A stretch of DNA of 64,000 nt from UBA4459 sp963776205 (lineage in GTDB: Bacteria; Bacteroidota; Bacteroidia; Bacteroidales; F082): the NCBI GenBank assembly GCA_963776205.1, contig CAVZLR010000004.1, positions 186,001 through 250,000 of the forward strand. The letters run 5' to 3'. Shown here piece after piece: positions 27,408-37,047 of this stretch (within the stretch, counting starts at the first letter, position 1; each line of letters starts with the position of its first letter). Position numbers and translations under genes: made by a program. The notes under the pieces are model-generated. The model saw nothing but the letters and a program-made list of their open reading frames with translations, was not told where the DNA came from and searched no databases.

Positions 27408-29636
27408 CTAATTTGTTCCTATCAATTTAGTACTAAACATTTTGTCAGGGTCTGATATGAAATTCTTTAATTCATTTGTTACACTGAAATCATAGTCCGG
27501 ATATTGATATATCGGCATACGGTTTTCAGTATCCGACATGGAGTAACCCCAAATGGTCCTATATGCTTCAGGATCTTCCCCGATTTTTTCAATCTGCTTC
27601 AAGTAATCAGCTATGGATTTCGACTCGATGATTATGATTTGTATCATTGAATCGATTACCGGGCTGTGGGTCCTTGTATGATCATGTTCAAATTCGAGAA
27701 TTCTCCTTCCATCATTAGTTATTCCAATCGTTCTGAAAGTCATACTTTTTCCAACTCCCGGCATGTTTAGAACAGATCGGTCAGTAGAGAGAAATGGGAT
27801 GTAATTGCTATTTCTGAACTTTTGCAATGACTTAACAATTTCCCTCGGCTGTCCTGGTATTGAATTGAGCTCTTCATAAAATGATTTATCAATGCGACCC
27901 AGGTGTTTCTCTTCTACACGTTCCTGTACCAGTCTTTCGTTGGTTGCAAAACTATGGTTGTTCTCCATGAATCCTTTTACAGAGAATGTATAATAGGGAA
28001 TCACACCAATGTCATTCAATACCTTGCGAAGTTTTGCAGTATGTCCTCTTCGTGATGAGGCCGTTGTAAAAACTAGTTGATTGGTAACAATCCAACCTGC
28101 CGAAATAAGTTTGCGAATACATTCCTTCGTTTCAGGGGTAACCTCCATGGCCGATTGAATGTGCGTTTGAATCACAAATTGCTTGACGCCTGTTTTTAAA
28201 GCTTTGTTTCTGAATTCATTCAGTATATCCACCATTTCATCAGTAACCCGTTGAGGGATAAAAACAGGCAAACGTGTTCCGAGTCTTACACGGTTGATTT
28301 CAGCATATTTTTCTCCTTCTGGCCTGTTCAGATTGGTTTCCTTTTTTCGTTTGGCCATGCGCAGAACAGCATCCAGAATTTGCCTAAGAGAATGATCGCT
28401 GTTCATGAATGCATCACCGCCTGTAATTAATATATCCCTTAATTGTGGATCATTTTCCCAGTATTTAAGCAACTGTTCCAATTTTTCAGGCCATGAAATG
28501 TTCGGCGTGAGATTCATCAGATCGAAATTAAAACGACCACTCTGGAAATCATACATTCGCTGACAAGAAACGCAGAGACCTCCACAAGCCCGACCTGCCG
28601 TATCTGGAATAAGGATCGCTACCTCGGGATAACGCCTGTGCACATTATGATAGGGGGGAAGTATCCATCCTGCTGTATTGGGTTCTCCGGGTTGAATGAT
28701 ATCTTCCTTTTCCCAGGCATGAATGTTACCAAATTCATTTACCAATTGTTTATTTGGTAGAATATACTCCCTTAATGCCTGGTCAGCACCTGTAAATCCT
28801 GGTTTGGTATCAACACTGATCAGCGACAGATAATGTGGGTTTACAAAAATTGGGATGCCTTTTTCTTCCGCTTTTTTGAGTGTTTTCAATGTATCTTCAC
28901 GGAGTGAAAGGTCAAGCATTTTGTTTAAGTCAGACGGATTTCTGACTGCGAAGGTTAAATGAAACCGGTGGTCATTCCACCACTCCAGGGCGGTTTTAAA
29001 CTTTTCTTCAAAGCTCATTTCCGGTTCAAACTTAAACCGGGCACTTTTAATTTCCCCATTATCAATTTTCCGAATAATCAGTCTTAAAATACGTTCTTTA
29101 TTTGTCTGGCGCATTTCCTGAATGTCTGCATCCAGTCCGGATAAATGATTGTCCATCCACTGGTTTACCTGATCGTAATTTGGAATTCTGCGGGACAACT
29201 TACCATTAAGCTGGCGGAATAAATGCAGCATATCTTTAAAAAAACCAACTTTGGCACTGCCTTTTCCGTAATGAATAGCCAGCCATAAGTTTTTAATGGG
29301 CTGACTAACAATTCGTCTATTTTTTCTGTTAGGATCATTAAAAGACTTACCATCATTATCCAGGTAGTCCATCAACCTGATAGCTGCATAATCACGCCAT
29401 GAGATTTTCTTAAGGGCATTCATACCCCTTGCTTTTTTTAAATAATAATTTAGCGCGTATGGATGCGCATGCAGATATTCAAGAACCCATTGTCGTAATT
29501 TAAGCCGACTTTCGAGGTAGGTCTCAGAGGTTTCAAAAATGATCTTTATTTGGGGATTCTCGATAAGAATTTTATGAACAATTTTTAATGTTTTGACATC
29601 CAATCCAATTTTATCTTCCAGATTCAAATTATTCAT
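27408..29636 (-). CDS. Long KamA-family radical SAM aminomutase-like protein
   Basis: A 742-residue protein, far longer than lysine 2,3-aminomutase (about 415 residues). The first 330 residues form an extra helical, basic N-terminal region. The radical SAM core has CGGLCVSC (Cys351/355/358), GGDAFMNSD and RLGTRLPVFIPQRV, as in KamA. Near residue 630 MPGVGKSMTF corresponds to the PLP-lysine motif of KamA (PGGGGK), so PLP binding is likely. KamA enzymes shift an alpha-amino group to the beta position. With the unusual length and no lysine fermentation genes nearby, the substrate is uncertain. The gap 29637-29832 is empty apart from A/T runs. Confidence 0.85.
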   Translation of the reverse strand: MNNLNLEDKIGLDVKTLKIVHKILIENPQIKIIFETSETYLESRLKLRQWVLEYLHAHPYALNYYLKKARGMNALKKISWRDYAAIRLMDYLDNDGKSFNDPNRKNRRIVSQPIKNLWLAIHYGKGSAKVGFFKDMLHLFRQLNGKLSRRIPNYDQVNQWMDNHLSGLDADIQEMRQTNKERILRLIIRKIDNGEIKSARFKFEPEMSFEEKFKTALEWWNDHRFHLTFAVRNPSDLNKMLDLSLREDTLKTLKKAEEKGIPIFVNPHYLSLISVDTKPGFTGADQALREYILPNKQLVNEFGNIHAWEKEDIIQPGEPNTAGWILPPYHNVHRRYPEVAILIPDTAGRACGGLCVSCQRMYDFQSGRFNFDLMNLTPNISWPEKLEQLLKYWENDPQLRDILITGGDAFMNSDHSLRQILDAVLRMAKRKKETNLNRPEGEKYAEINRVRLGTRLPVFIPQRVTDEMVDILNEFRNKALKTGVKQFVIQTHIQSAMEVTPETKECIRKLISAGWIVTNQLVFTTASSRRGHTAKLRKVLNDIGVIPYYTFSVKGFMENNHSFATNERLVQERVEEKHLGRIDKSFYEELNSIPGQPREIVKSLQKFRNSNYIPFLSTDRSVLNMPGVGKSMTFRTIGITNDGRRILEFEHDHTRTHSPVIDSMIQIIIIESKSIADYLKQIEKIGEDPEAYRTIWGYSMSDTENRMPIYQYPDYDFSVTNELKNFISDPDKMFSTKLIGTN

Positions 29637-29832
29637 AATGTAAGCTTCTATTCAATTCGTGTAGTATTCATATGTAAAAGAACAACATGTATTCTTTTTA
29701 AAGGAATGCGAAGATAAGAAAAAAAGCGTTTTTTTACAACAAAATAAGATGAAAACACTGGTAAAGGTGCACTTCTTGCTGTGTTTCAGTAAGTAAAAAA
29801 ATCAAGAATACTGAAAAGAAATTTGTTAATTA

Positions 29833-30768
29833 TTAATGAGCATCAATACTGTTGATCATTAAAACAAGATGTTGTAAAACTTTTGTAATCTCGCTCATAT
29901 ATTCATTTACAGCCTTCACACTACCTGGTAGGACGAATATCATGGATTGATTTATGATTCCTGCAATACTTCTACTGATCAAAGCATTTGGTTTTTCCAT
30001 GCCGTATTTCATGCGGATCATCTCCATGATTCCAGGTATCTCTTTATCAAGTAGAGGCTTTACAACATCTACAGTGATATCCCTTGGGCCAATGCCAGTT
30101 CCCCCAGTTGTAAATATAAAATCGTATGTATCTTTTGCTTCAATCAGGATGTTTTTCAATTGCTTTTCATCATCGGGGATAATCACATTTTCAAAACTTA
30201 ATTTAAAATTACTGAAAGCGGCAAAGGTTTCAAGTGATTCTTTTACCCTGGGTCCACTTTTATCAGCATATTCTCCTTTACTTGCCCTATCACTTAAGGT
30301 AATTATCAGCGTTTTAAATATTTTGGGACGGTACTCGAGCACATCACCGGTTTTTAATGTGCCACCTTTTAATACCCTGACAAAAATGCCTTCTTTGGGC
30401 ATCACGCAATTACCAACCTCACGAAAAATAGCACATGAATCGCCGTGGCATTTTTTCCCGATTTGGGTTACTTCTAATTCAATATTTTTATTTGAAAAGC
30501 GATCGAGGGGTGTTGCTTTAAAAAGCTCCATGCCCTCAGTAGTGATGTTTTCTGCAAATTCTCCAAAAGCAATCTCCCTGTCGGCAATTTCTGAAAATTT
30601 ATTGAAGCTTTCAGTTCCTAGCATGCTTACCTGTCTATGCCAGCTACCAGCATGTGCATCACCTTTTACTCCGTATTCATTTAGTTCGATCTGATCAACG
30701 GGTATTTTAACAGTTCCTTTTTCAACAGAGATATTTGTGCTGATTATCTTAATTAGTTGTTTGTCCAT
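29833..30768 (-). CDS. MOSC domain fused to MogA/MoaB-type molybdopterin adenylyltransferase
   Basis: 311 residues in two domains. Residues 1-150 are a MOSC domain (GVKGDAHAGSWHRQVSML, FAENITTEGMEL, IGKKCHGDSCAIF with a conserved Cys). Residues 152-311 are a MogA domain (LSDRASKGEYADKSGP, FTTGGTGIGPRDIT, MKYGMEKPNALISRSIAG, LPGSVKAV). The MogA part adenylates molybdopterin before metal insertion by MoeA. The MOSC part is likely a sulfur or pterin-handling unit. It is the last gene of a seven-gene run, 2 bases after moaC. Confidence 0.92.
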   Translation of the reverse strand: MDKQLIKIISTNISVEKGTVKIPVDQIELNEYGVKGDAHAGSWHRQVSMLGTESFNKFSEIADREIAFGEFAENITTEGMELFKATPLDRFSNKNIELEVTQIGKKCHGDSCAIFREVGNCVMPKEGIFVRVLKGGTLKTGDVLEYRPKIFKTLIITLSDRASKGEYADKSGPRVKESLETFAAFSNFKLSFENVIIPDDEKQLKNILIEAKDTYDFIFTTGGTGIGPRDITVDVVKPLLDKEIPGIMEMIRMKYGMEKPNALISRSIAGIINQSMIFVLPGSVKAVNEYMSEITKVLQHLVLMINSIDAH

Positions 30769-30770
30769 CT

Positions 30771-31223
30771 TTATAAATCTTCTTTAGTTTTTTCAATCAG
30801 TTTAATATCACTGATCGCCATGTTCTTATCAACAGCTTTGCACATATCATAAATAGTTAACAATCCAATGCTGACACCATTTAGCGCTTCCATTTCAACC
30901 CCAGTTTGACCTACGCATTTAACTGTGCAAGTCACTTTAACGCCACCATCCTCTATACTTGCTTTTAGATCCACTTTTGTGATTTGTAGTGGATGGCAGA
31001 GCGGAATAAGATCGCTGGTACGTTTGGCTCCTTGTATCCCTGCAATTTCAGCGATGGTAAGGACATCACCTTTTTTCACCTGGTTATCCTCAATGAGTTT
31101 AATAGTTATCGGATCTAAACTAATAAACCCTTCTGCCACAGCTGTTCTTAGTTGATGGATTTTATGGCCTACATCCACCATATTTGCTTTTCCATCTTTA
31201 TTTATATGACTTAATTTGTTCAT
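30771..31223 (-). CDS. moaC: Cyclic pyranopterin monophosphate synthase MoaC
   Basis: 150 residues, full length for the family. MoaC hallmarks are MVDVGHKIHQLRTAVAEG, AKRTSDLIPLCHPL, TGVEMEALNGVS and YDMCKAVDK. With MoaA it converts GTP to cyclic pyranopterin monophosphate, the first stage of molybdopterin synthesis. It is cytosolic, 20 bases after moaA and 2 bases before the MOSC-MogA gene. Confidence 0.96.
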   Translation of the reverse strand: MNKLSHINKDGKANMVDVGHKIHQLRTAVAEGFISLDPITIKLIEDNQVKKGDVLTIAEIAGIQGAKRTSDLIPLCHPLQITKVDLKASIEDGGVKVTCTVKCVGQTGVEMEALNGVSIGLLTIYDMCKAVDKNMAISDIKLIEKTKEDL

Positions 31224-31243
31224 AGCCCTTTTGTATTTTAAAA

Positions 31244-32044
31244 TTATCCACCAATATTATAAAAACTTCCACTTGAGTTTATACTTCCGCATTTCGGCTT
31301 ATTTGTCAATGCCTGGTCTATGGCTTCTTGAATTCCAAGTTCCCTGATATCATATTCCAGATTGCTAAACAAACATGGTTTGATCTTTCCATTTGCGGTT
31401 AAACGTAAACGGTTACATATTTTACAATCACCTCCTTCACCCCCTTCTACAATAGAAAAATGTCCCATGTTCAATTCCATTTGACGTATAAATCGAATTT
31501 GCAGGTTATTCTTTTGGCAATATGCCGCAACTTCAAGTGCATCAGGTTCCTGGGAGGATTTTTTAATAACACAGTTGATTTTTACTGGGTTCAATCCCAC
31601 TTTTTTTGCAACTTCAATTCCTTGTAACACATCGTCAATATTGCCTAACCTGGTTATCTTACGATATCTTTCTGGATTCAAAGTATCAAGACTCACATTG
31701 ACTCTATGTAAACCAGCATTTTTTAAATCTTTTGCATACTTTTTAAGGGTAATTCCATTTGTTGACAGGCCAAAGTCTTTTACTCCAGGAACTTTGGCAA
31801 TCATTCTTACCAGGTCAACAATTCCTTTTCGAACTAAAGGTTCACCGCCTGTGATCCTTATTTTGTCAATTCCTAACTGCACACTTGTTTTAACTACATC
31901 AACAATTTCTTCAAATGTAATTACATCAGCATGATCCATTAGATGAATCCCTGATTCAGGCATACAGTACGTGCATCTCAGATTACAACGGTCAGTAACA
32001 GAGATTCTTAGGTAGTTTATTTTCCGGTTAAATTTGTCGTACAT
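31244..32044 (-). CDS. moaA: GTP 3',8-cyclase MoaA, compact form
   Basis: 266 residues, about 60 fewer than typical MoaA, but with both iron-sulfur sites: N-terminal CNLRCTYC and C-terminal CKICNRLRL...KPCLF. GGEPLVRKG (SAM contact) and the C-terminal Gly-Gly (FYNIGG) needed for activity are also present. The shortening lies between IRFIRQME and the second cluster, where the usual longer segment is replaced by VEGGEGGD. I recall this compact subtype in other anaerobes, so it is likely functional. It overlaps moeA by 17 bases. Confidence 0.93.
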   Translation of the reverse strand: MYDKFNRKINYLRISVTDRCNLRCTYCMPESGIHLMDHADVITFEEIVDVVKTSVQLGIDKIRITGGEPLVRKGIVDLVRMIAKVPGVKDFGLSTNGITLKKYAKDLKNAGLHRVNVSLDTLNPERYRKITRLGNIDDVLQGIEVAKKVGLNPVKINCVIKKSSQEPDALEVAAYCQKNNLQIRFIRQMELNMGHFSIVEGGEGGDCKICNRLRLTANGKIKPCLFSNLEYDIRELGIQEAIDQALTNKPKCGSINSSGSFYNIGG

Positions 32045-33209
32045 CTACTAATTCTCCTTTTTCTAATGTTTCCTTTCCTATGTCAATAGAAGTAATCCCG
32101 TTAGCATAAACGTAGGAATGGATGTGTGCTGATCCATGATATTCAACCGGGTACACTTTTCCATTTTCGCGGATCGTGACCGGTAAAAATGATTTCCTTA
32201 ATGATTTTTTCCTTTTGTAAGTTACGCCCATAGTCAGTTTAAGCGGTTGTGGAAGTTCATTGATCCCCATTAATTTTAGCATTAATGGTCGTACCAGTAA
32301 TTCAAACTGTGTATATGATGAAACCGGGTTCCCGGGTAATCCAAAAATATATTTGTGCTGATTAAATGTTCCAAAAATGGTCGGTTTACCAGGTTGCACT
32401 GCCATTGATTTGAATTTAATATCAACACCTGCTTTTAACATGATATCAGGTACAAAATCAAAATCACCCATAGACACACCGCCAGTAATCAAAACGATAT
32501 CGTTTTCTGCCAAAGCTTTGAATATGGTCTTAAATGTTACTTCCTCAGAATCTTCTGCAATTCCAATATAATTGGGAATACCACCAGCCCTTTCTACCTG
32601 TGCGATTAGCTGATAACCATTACTATTTCTTATTTGCGACTGAGCAGGATAAAATTCAGGTTCAACCAATTCGTCACCGGTTGATATGATGCCTATTTTC
32701 AGCTTTTTATAAACGAGTGGTTGTGTACATCCAACTGAAGCCATCACGGCAATATGTTGAGGTTTGATGCGAATACCTTTTGACAACACCTGGTCATTTT
32801 TTTTGATATCCTCTCCAGAATAACAGATGTTGTTGCTGGTATTTTTTCCATTAAACCGGATTTTATTACTCCCAATTGTTTCAATTTGTTCAACCATTAA
32901 AACACAGTCAGCTCCTTCCGGGATCATAGCTCCTGTCATGATTTTTGCACATTCATTGAAGCCAATTTTTTTAAAAGGAACCTGTCCGGCCGGAAGCACT
33001 TCTATTATTTCAAGAGTATTCTGAATATCTGTTCTCCTACATGCGAAACCATCCATAGCTGATTTGTCGAATGGTGGCATGTCAATATCAGAGTAAATGT
33101 CCTCTGCCAGAATTCTGCCCAATGAATCTGTTAAATTGATTCTCTCAAAATCATGCAATATTTGTACTGCATTTTGAATGATATTAATGGCTTCCTCAAA
33201 TTTTATCAT
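32028..33209 (-). CDS. moeA: Molybdopterin molybdenumtransferase MoeA
   Basis: 393 residues, normal length. Motifs are DKSAMDGFACR, MTGAMIPEGADCVLMVE, GIISTGDELVEPE, ITGGVSMGDFDFV and FGLPGNPVSSY, with a C-terminal beta-barrel domain. It inserts molybdate (or tungstate) into adenylated molybdopterin. In this cluster, which encodes an aldehyde:ferredoxin oxidoreductase, tungsten is a plausible metal. It lies 9 bases after the T9SS protein gene and overlaps moaA by 17 bases, so it is translationally tied to both. Confidence 0.95.
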   Translation of the reverse strand: MIKFEEAINIIQNAVQILHDFERINLTDSLGRILAEDIYSDIDMPPFDKSAMDGFACRRTDIQNTLEIIEVLPAGQVPFKKIGFNECAKIMTGAMIPEGADCVLMVEQIETIGSNKIRFNGKNTSNNICYSGEDIKKNDQVLSKGIRIKPQHIAVMASVGCTQPLVYKKLKIGIISTGDELVEPEFYPAQSQIRNSNGYQLIAQVERAGGIPNYIGIAEDSEEVTFKTIFKALAENDIVLITGGVSMGDFDFVPDIMLKAGVDIKFKSMAVQPGKPTIFGTFNQHKYIFGLPGNPVSSYTQFELLVRPLMLKLMGINELPQPLKLTMGVTYKRKKSLRKSFLPVTIRENGKVYPVEYHGSAHIHSYVYANGITSIDIGKETLEKGELVDVRQI

Positions 33210-33218
33210 AGTATGGTC

Positions 33219-34067
33219 TTATTGAATTATAATTGTTTCGGATATCATGGCCTGCGTGTCTAAATCTTTTATTCTGAAAAAATAAGTTCCGGCATGTAAC
33301 GCTGATATATCGATTTTCTCATCATTAATAATATTTCTATTCAATATTTGCTTCCCATGTATATCAAACATTTCTATGAAGATTTTTGCAAAGGTTTGAA
33401 TATATAAAACATCTCTGGCAGGGTTTGGATAGATACTTATTTTAGACTTTAATATAATTTCTTTCGCAGCATTCAGTACTTGCCCGGTGATAAAAATATC
33501 GTCAATCTTAGAAATTCCGGTTTCAGTAACAATGGAGCCATCGGAAGCAGTATCAGAAGTCATGATCCATCTGATTTTTATTAGCGACTGATTATCACAT
33601 TCATTTGGTAGGTTGAGTTCGAATAAGATTCCTGTTGTCCAGTCGTTGGCCGATTGAAAATTTGAGTTTTCAACGTCTGTCCAATTTCCTTCATCTAGTT
33701 TATACTGAACTTTAAAATCTCTCGGACCCGGATTCTGGCCTCCAGACGAAATTTTGGAAGATAACTTGAGGTTTCCATAGCCCGTTGTTTCAAATTCCAC
33801 TTTCCATTTCTTTTCATCGTTGCCATTTTCCCAGCCGGTTGCCTGTGCTGCTTTGGTAGTGGCTCCGTTTTTAAACTGAATGGCACTTGTTCCTCCTGCA
33901 GTTTCGATCTGCCTGTTCAAATTGGATGGAATTATACCCCCGTCAGCAGTGCTGTCCTCTGATGGAAATGTCCATTTTACAAGCGTGTCCTGTGCCTGCG
34001 AACTTAATTGAAGTAATCCTGCAAAAATGATGATTGCAAAAACTGTAATTAGTTTGGTTTTCTTCAT
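33219..34067 (-). CDS. Secreted T9SS-sorted protein of unknown function
   Basis: 282 residues. It has a signal peptide (MKKTKLITVFAIIIFAGLLQLSSQAQ), then a beta-rich domain (about 30-200) with WENGNDEKKWKVEFETTGYG and IRWIMTSDTASDGS that looks like a jelly-roll or carbohydrate-binding module. A type A T9SS sorting domain closes it (SKISIYPNPARDVLYIQT ... ISETIIIQ). It is coded between the TonB receptor (14-base gap) and moeA (9-base gap), inside a metal cofactor operon, an unusual place for a surface protein. Its ligand is unknown. Confidence 0.85.
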   Translation of the reverse strand: MKKTKLITVFAIIIFAGLLQLSSQAQDTLVKWTFPSEDSTADGGIIPSNLNRQIETAGGTSAIQFKNGATTKAAQATGWENGNDEKKWKVEFETTGYGNLKLSSKISSGGQNPGPRDFKVQYKLDEGNWTDVENSNFQSANDWTTGILFELNLPNECDNQSLIKIRWIMTSDTASDGSIVTETGISKIDDIFITGQVLNAAKEIILKSKISIYPNPARDVLYIQTFAKIFIEMFDIHGKQILNRNIINDEKIDISALHAGTYFFRIKDLDTQAMISETIIIQ

Positions 34068-34081
34068 TGGTATCTAATTTA

Positions 34082-36163
34082 TTAAAAACGATATCTAATT
34101 TCTCCGGTTATGTATCTGCCTGGTGACAAATATCCTTTCCGGTCGATGTATTCATTATCCAAAATATTTTGAATGGTTAATGCAACATAAAAGTGATTTC
34201 CAAATTCTTTAGAAATCAATATATCAATCATATCATAGGCTTCCAGTAATATGGTATTCTCATCATCATACCATTGACTGCTGATATAGTTGTATGACAA
34301 TGTGGTATTGAAATATTTATTTTTCCATCCAATACCTGCATAGGCCATATGCATGGGAACTTCAATTAAGTATTTTCCCGTTAAATCCTTTTCTGTATCT
34401 TCTGAACTTTGAAAACTATTAATAGTGGAATGGTTGTAGGCATAGTTTGCTGAAAATTGCAAGCCATTTAAGATACGATAGTTGACAGTAATTTCGGCAC
34501 CGATTACTTCAATACCAGCAATATTTTGCCTTTGATAAATGGGCTTGAGGCCGTCTCCACCAGTATCAATGGAATCTCCTGTGCCTACAAAGTATTGGAA
34601 GTCGTTGCCGAGCGAATAATAAACAGATGGTTCGATGGTTATTTTATTTATAAGTTTTATGTTAAATCCCAATTCATAATTGGTAAGGTATTCAGGCTCC
34701 AGTTCTGGATTGGCCAGCTTAAATCCTTTTCGGATCTTACCCGATTTTGAGAGGTCATCCAATTTAGGTGGCATAAAGCCTTTTGAATAAGAAATATAGA
34801 CTGAATGGTTTTTCATAAAGTTGTATTTCAAGGCTAGTTTGGGGCTAAATGCACTCCAGTTGGAATGAATAAAATCTTGATCGAATGGTGTAATAAAACC
34901 TGTATTCGACGTGGGGTTCTCAACAATTAGTTGCCCATCGTAATATTTTGAGAAATCCATGCGGGCGCCGGCAACAACAACCAGTTTATTGTTGGCCAGT
35001 TTAATTTCATCTTGTATAAAAATGCCATAAAAGTCGAGTGTTCCATAATATTTTATAACATCAGTAGAGGTATGGTATACATCTTCAACATTTGCTTTCC
35101 CTTGCTTGATATCAATACCATAGGTTAAAATGTTATTTTCGGAGAGAAAAGAAGTGGCATTAACCCATAAACCATAATCATCCTTATTGGAGTTTCTGTC
35201 ACTCAATTTGTATTTGCCTGAATTGGCACTAATAGATTCAGTTTGCTTAAATTCATTTTCATGGTTGTAAAATGCCAAAACATTTAGTACTGTTGTATTG
35301 AATGTACCCTGGTAATTTGCCCTCAAGTAATGAGACTGAACTGAAATGTAATCTCCTAATTCTTCGTACACCTGTCGTCCTTGTCCTCTTAGATCGTCAT
35401 AAAAACGGTATCCAATTTCGATTTTATGGTTCTGGCTGAATTGATACGATAATTTAGTTCCGATATTGAATTCTTTGATAGATACATTTACATCAGTGGA
35501 GTCCGTTATTTCTTCAGGCACCAAAATATAGCCGTCTCCCTGCCTGTAAAATGAATTGATACTCCACGAAAATCCTTTATTGTTTTTTACACTGGTTCCT
35601 GATAAGCTTACATCGCCCCCCAAAGTTTTATAGGAGCCTCCCAATATTCCAACTTCACCCTGAATTGTTTTAGTAGGCTCTTTTGTAATTATACTGATAA
35701 CACCAGCCATAGCGTTATTACCATAAATGGTTGAAGCAGGCCCTTTCAATACTTCAATTTTGTCAATATTACTCGATGGAACCAAATGCCAGTTAATCGA
35801 GCCTCCGGCCGATTTATTTAAAGGAGCGCCATCTAAAAGAACCAGTACCCTGGAGCTGCCATCAAGACCTCGCATTGTCACACTTGCATTTTGCGAGAAA
35901 ATTCCCCAACTTCGATTTACATACACATTGGCCACAGATCTTAGTATTTCATCAGTATTTTGAACTGGAAGCTCTTCTATGGTTTTTGCATCAATTTTTT
36001 CAAATCTACCTGGAATATCATCGATGAATCGAGAGCTCCTGTTTGCTGAAACAATTACTTCATCAATAGTGACGGTGTCATTCAGTGTAGTTTCCTGTCC
36101 AAATAATGATCCGGAAATGCCGAAGCAAATAAGAAAAAAAGATATGTAAACTCTTTTTGTCAT
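34082..36163 (-). CDS. TonB-dependent outer-membrane receptor in the Mo/W cofactor operon
   Basis: 693 residues. It has a signal peptide ending at FGQE, a TonB-box-like start (DTVTIDEVIVSANRSSR) and a plug domain (about 45-160: LRSVANVYVNRSWG, TMRGLDGSSRVLVLLDGAPLN, IEVLKGPASTIYGNNAMAGVI). A 22-strand barrel ends in the aromatic C-terminus GEIRYRF. It transports a ligand across the outer membrane using TonB energy. No siderophore or vitamin signature was recognised. Its position directly upstream of moeA-moaA-moaC, behind a ModE-like operator, suggests a molybdenum- or tungsten-containing ligand, but that is inference. Confidence 0.93.
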   Translation of the reverse strand: MTKRVYISFFLICFGISGSLFGQETTLNDTVTIDEVIVSANRSSRFIDDIPGRFEKIDAKTIEELPVQNTDEILRSVANVYVNRSWGIFSQNASVTMRGLDGSSRVLVLLDGAPLNKSAGGSINWHLVPSSNIDKIEVLKGPASTIYGNNAMAGVISIITKEPTKTIQGEVGILGGSYKTLGGDVSLSGTSVKNNKGFSWSINSFYRQGDGYILVPEEITDSTDVNVSIKEFNIGTKLSYQFSQNHKIEIGYRFYDDLRGQGRQVYEELGDYISVQSHYLRANYQGTFNTTVLNVLAFYNHENEFKQTESISANSGKYKLSDRNSNKDDYGLWVNATSFLSENNILTYGIDIKQGKANVEDVYHTSTDVIKYYGTLDFYGIFIQDEIKLANNKLVVVAGARMDFSKYYDGQLIVENPTSNTGFITPFDQDFIHSNWSAFSPKLALKYNFMKNHSVYISYSKGFMPPKLDDLSKSGKIRKGFKLANPELEPEYLTNYELGFNIKLINKITIEPSVYYSLGNDFQYFVGTGDSIDTGGDGLKPIYQRQNIAGIEVIGAEITVNYRILNGLQFSANYAYNHSTINSFQSSEDTEKDLTGKYLIEVPMHMAYAGIGWKNKYFNTTLSYNYISSQWYDDENTILLEAYDMIDILISKEFGNHFYVALTIQNILDNEYIDRKGYLSPGRYITGEIRYRF

Positions 36164-37041
36164 TATTCCTGCACTTTTATTGAAATATCAACTGTTCCTT
36201 CATCAGTTCCCGAAACGGAATTAACCATGAATAATCCAACCTTTCCATCTTCGTTTTTGAATGAGAAAATGTTACCGTTCTGAAGGTTCTTTGCTTTTCG
36301 TTTGCCTTCAGTTTGTCCGTATGAAGCGATCAGCAAGCTGTCGTTTGTTGCATTAAAAAAGTCACTTTCTGTCAAATCAGTTAATTTAAAACGTGAAGTT
36401 TTTAGGATGGTCCAATTGGACAATCCATTTGCTCCAGGATACACAGATTCATCTATATTGGCACCCGGTGAAGCGATCGTATTTTCATCGGTTTCAATAA
36501 AATCATAATAATAGCACATATCGATTTTATCCTGATTGTTAAAAGCGTTTTGCTGACTATATACGGAATCTTCTGATAATGCATAAAAACTACCGGTTGC
36601 ATTATTTTGAGCACCTAATACAATGGTTGGATAGAAATTAATTTGGCCGTAGGCTGATGATGTATCTTTTTTAACATTTACACTAATTTCAGCTGAATTT
36701 CCATCTTTATCCCTTATAATGAAGATCCATTTTTCAAATGTCTTTATCCCTTTAACAAATGTTTTTTCAAAATTTAATTTGGGTGTATTCATGCCTGAAT
36801 CTAGGTAAATCTCATTCACGTCACTTTCTACCCTGATTATGAAATTCGTCAGGTTTACATTAGGGTTTTCCGCAATAATTCCGATTTTAAATGATTCACC
36901 CAATTTCAGTGTCGTATCGTTTGACACATAATCACTTCCGGAAATGAACTGGATAGAGGGTGGGGGATATGCAGTATCTTTCTTTTCACAGCTGTATATA
37001 ACTGTGATAGTAATCATAAATATAATCAATAACTTTTTCAT
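36163..37041 (-). CDS. Lipoprotein of unknown function, first gene of the Mo/W operon
   Basis: 292 residues. It has a lipoprotein signal (MKKLLIIFMITITVIYSC, Cys18 as lipidation site), followed by an Ig-like region (about 30-130: LGESFKIGIIAENPNVNLTNF). A second domain contains YYYDFIETDENTIASPGANIDES and ISFKNEDGKVGLF-like beta strands. It overlaps the TonB receptor gene by one base (TAATG). Surface lipoproteins paired with TonB receptors in Bacteroidota often capture the ligand, so this is a candidate substrate-binding partner. No known family was recognised with certainty. Confidence 0.8.
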   Translation of the reverse strand: MKKLLIIFMITITVIYSCEKKDTAYPPPSIQFISGSDYVSNDTTLKLGESFKIGIIAENPNVNLTNFIIRVESDVNEIYLDSGMNTPKLNFEKTFVKGIKTFEKWIFIIRDKDGNSAEISVNVKKDTSSAYGQINFYPTIVLGAQNNATGSFYALSEDSVYSQQNAFNNQDKIDMCYYYDFIETDENTIASPGANIDESVYPGANGLSNWTILKTSRFKLTDLTESDFFNATNDSLLIASYGQTEGKRKAKNLQNGNIFSFKNEDGKVGLFMVNSVSGTDEGTVDISIKVQE

Positions 37042-37047
37042 TTTGAA

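Noticed and set aside
29954..30694. Open frame of 246 codons on the plus strand, opposite the MOSC-MogA gene
   Set aside because: It mirrors a gene with clear MOSC and MogA motifs. The antisense product is Ser/Phe-rich with no recognisable domain.
34082..36163. Siderophore or vitamin B12 assignment for the TonB receptor of the Mo/W operon
   Set aside because: No riboswitch, Fur-like site or siderophore genes are near, and the B12 receptor is a different gene at 45 kb.
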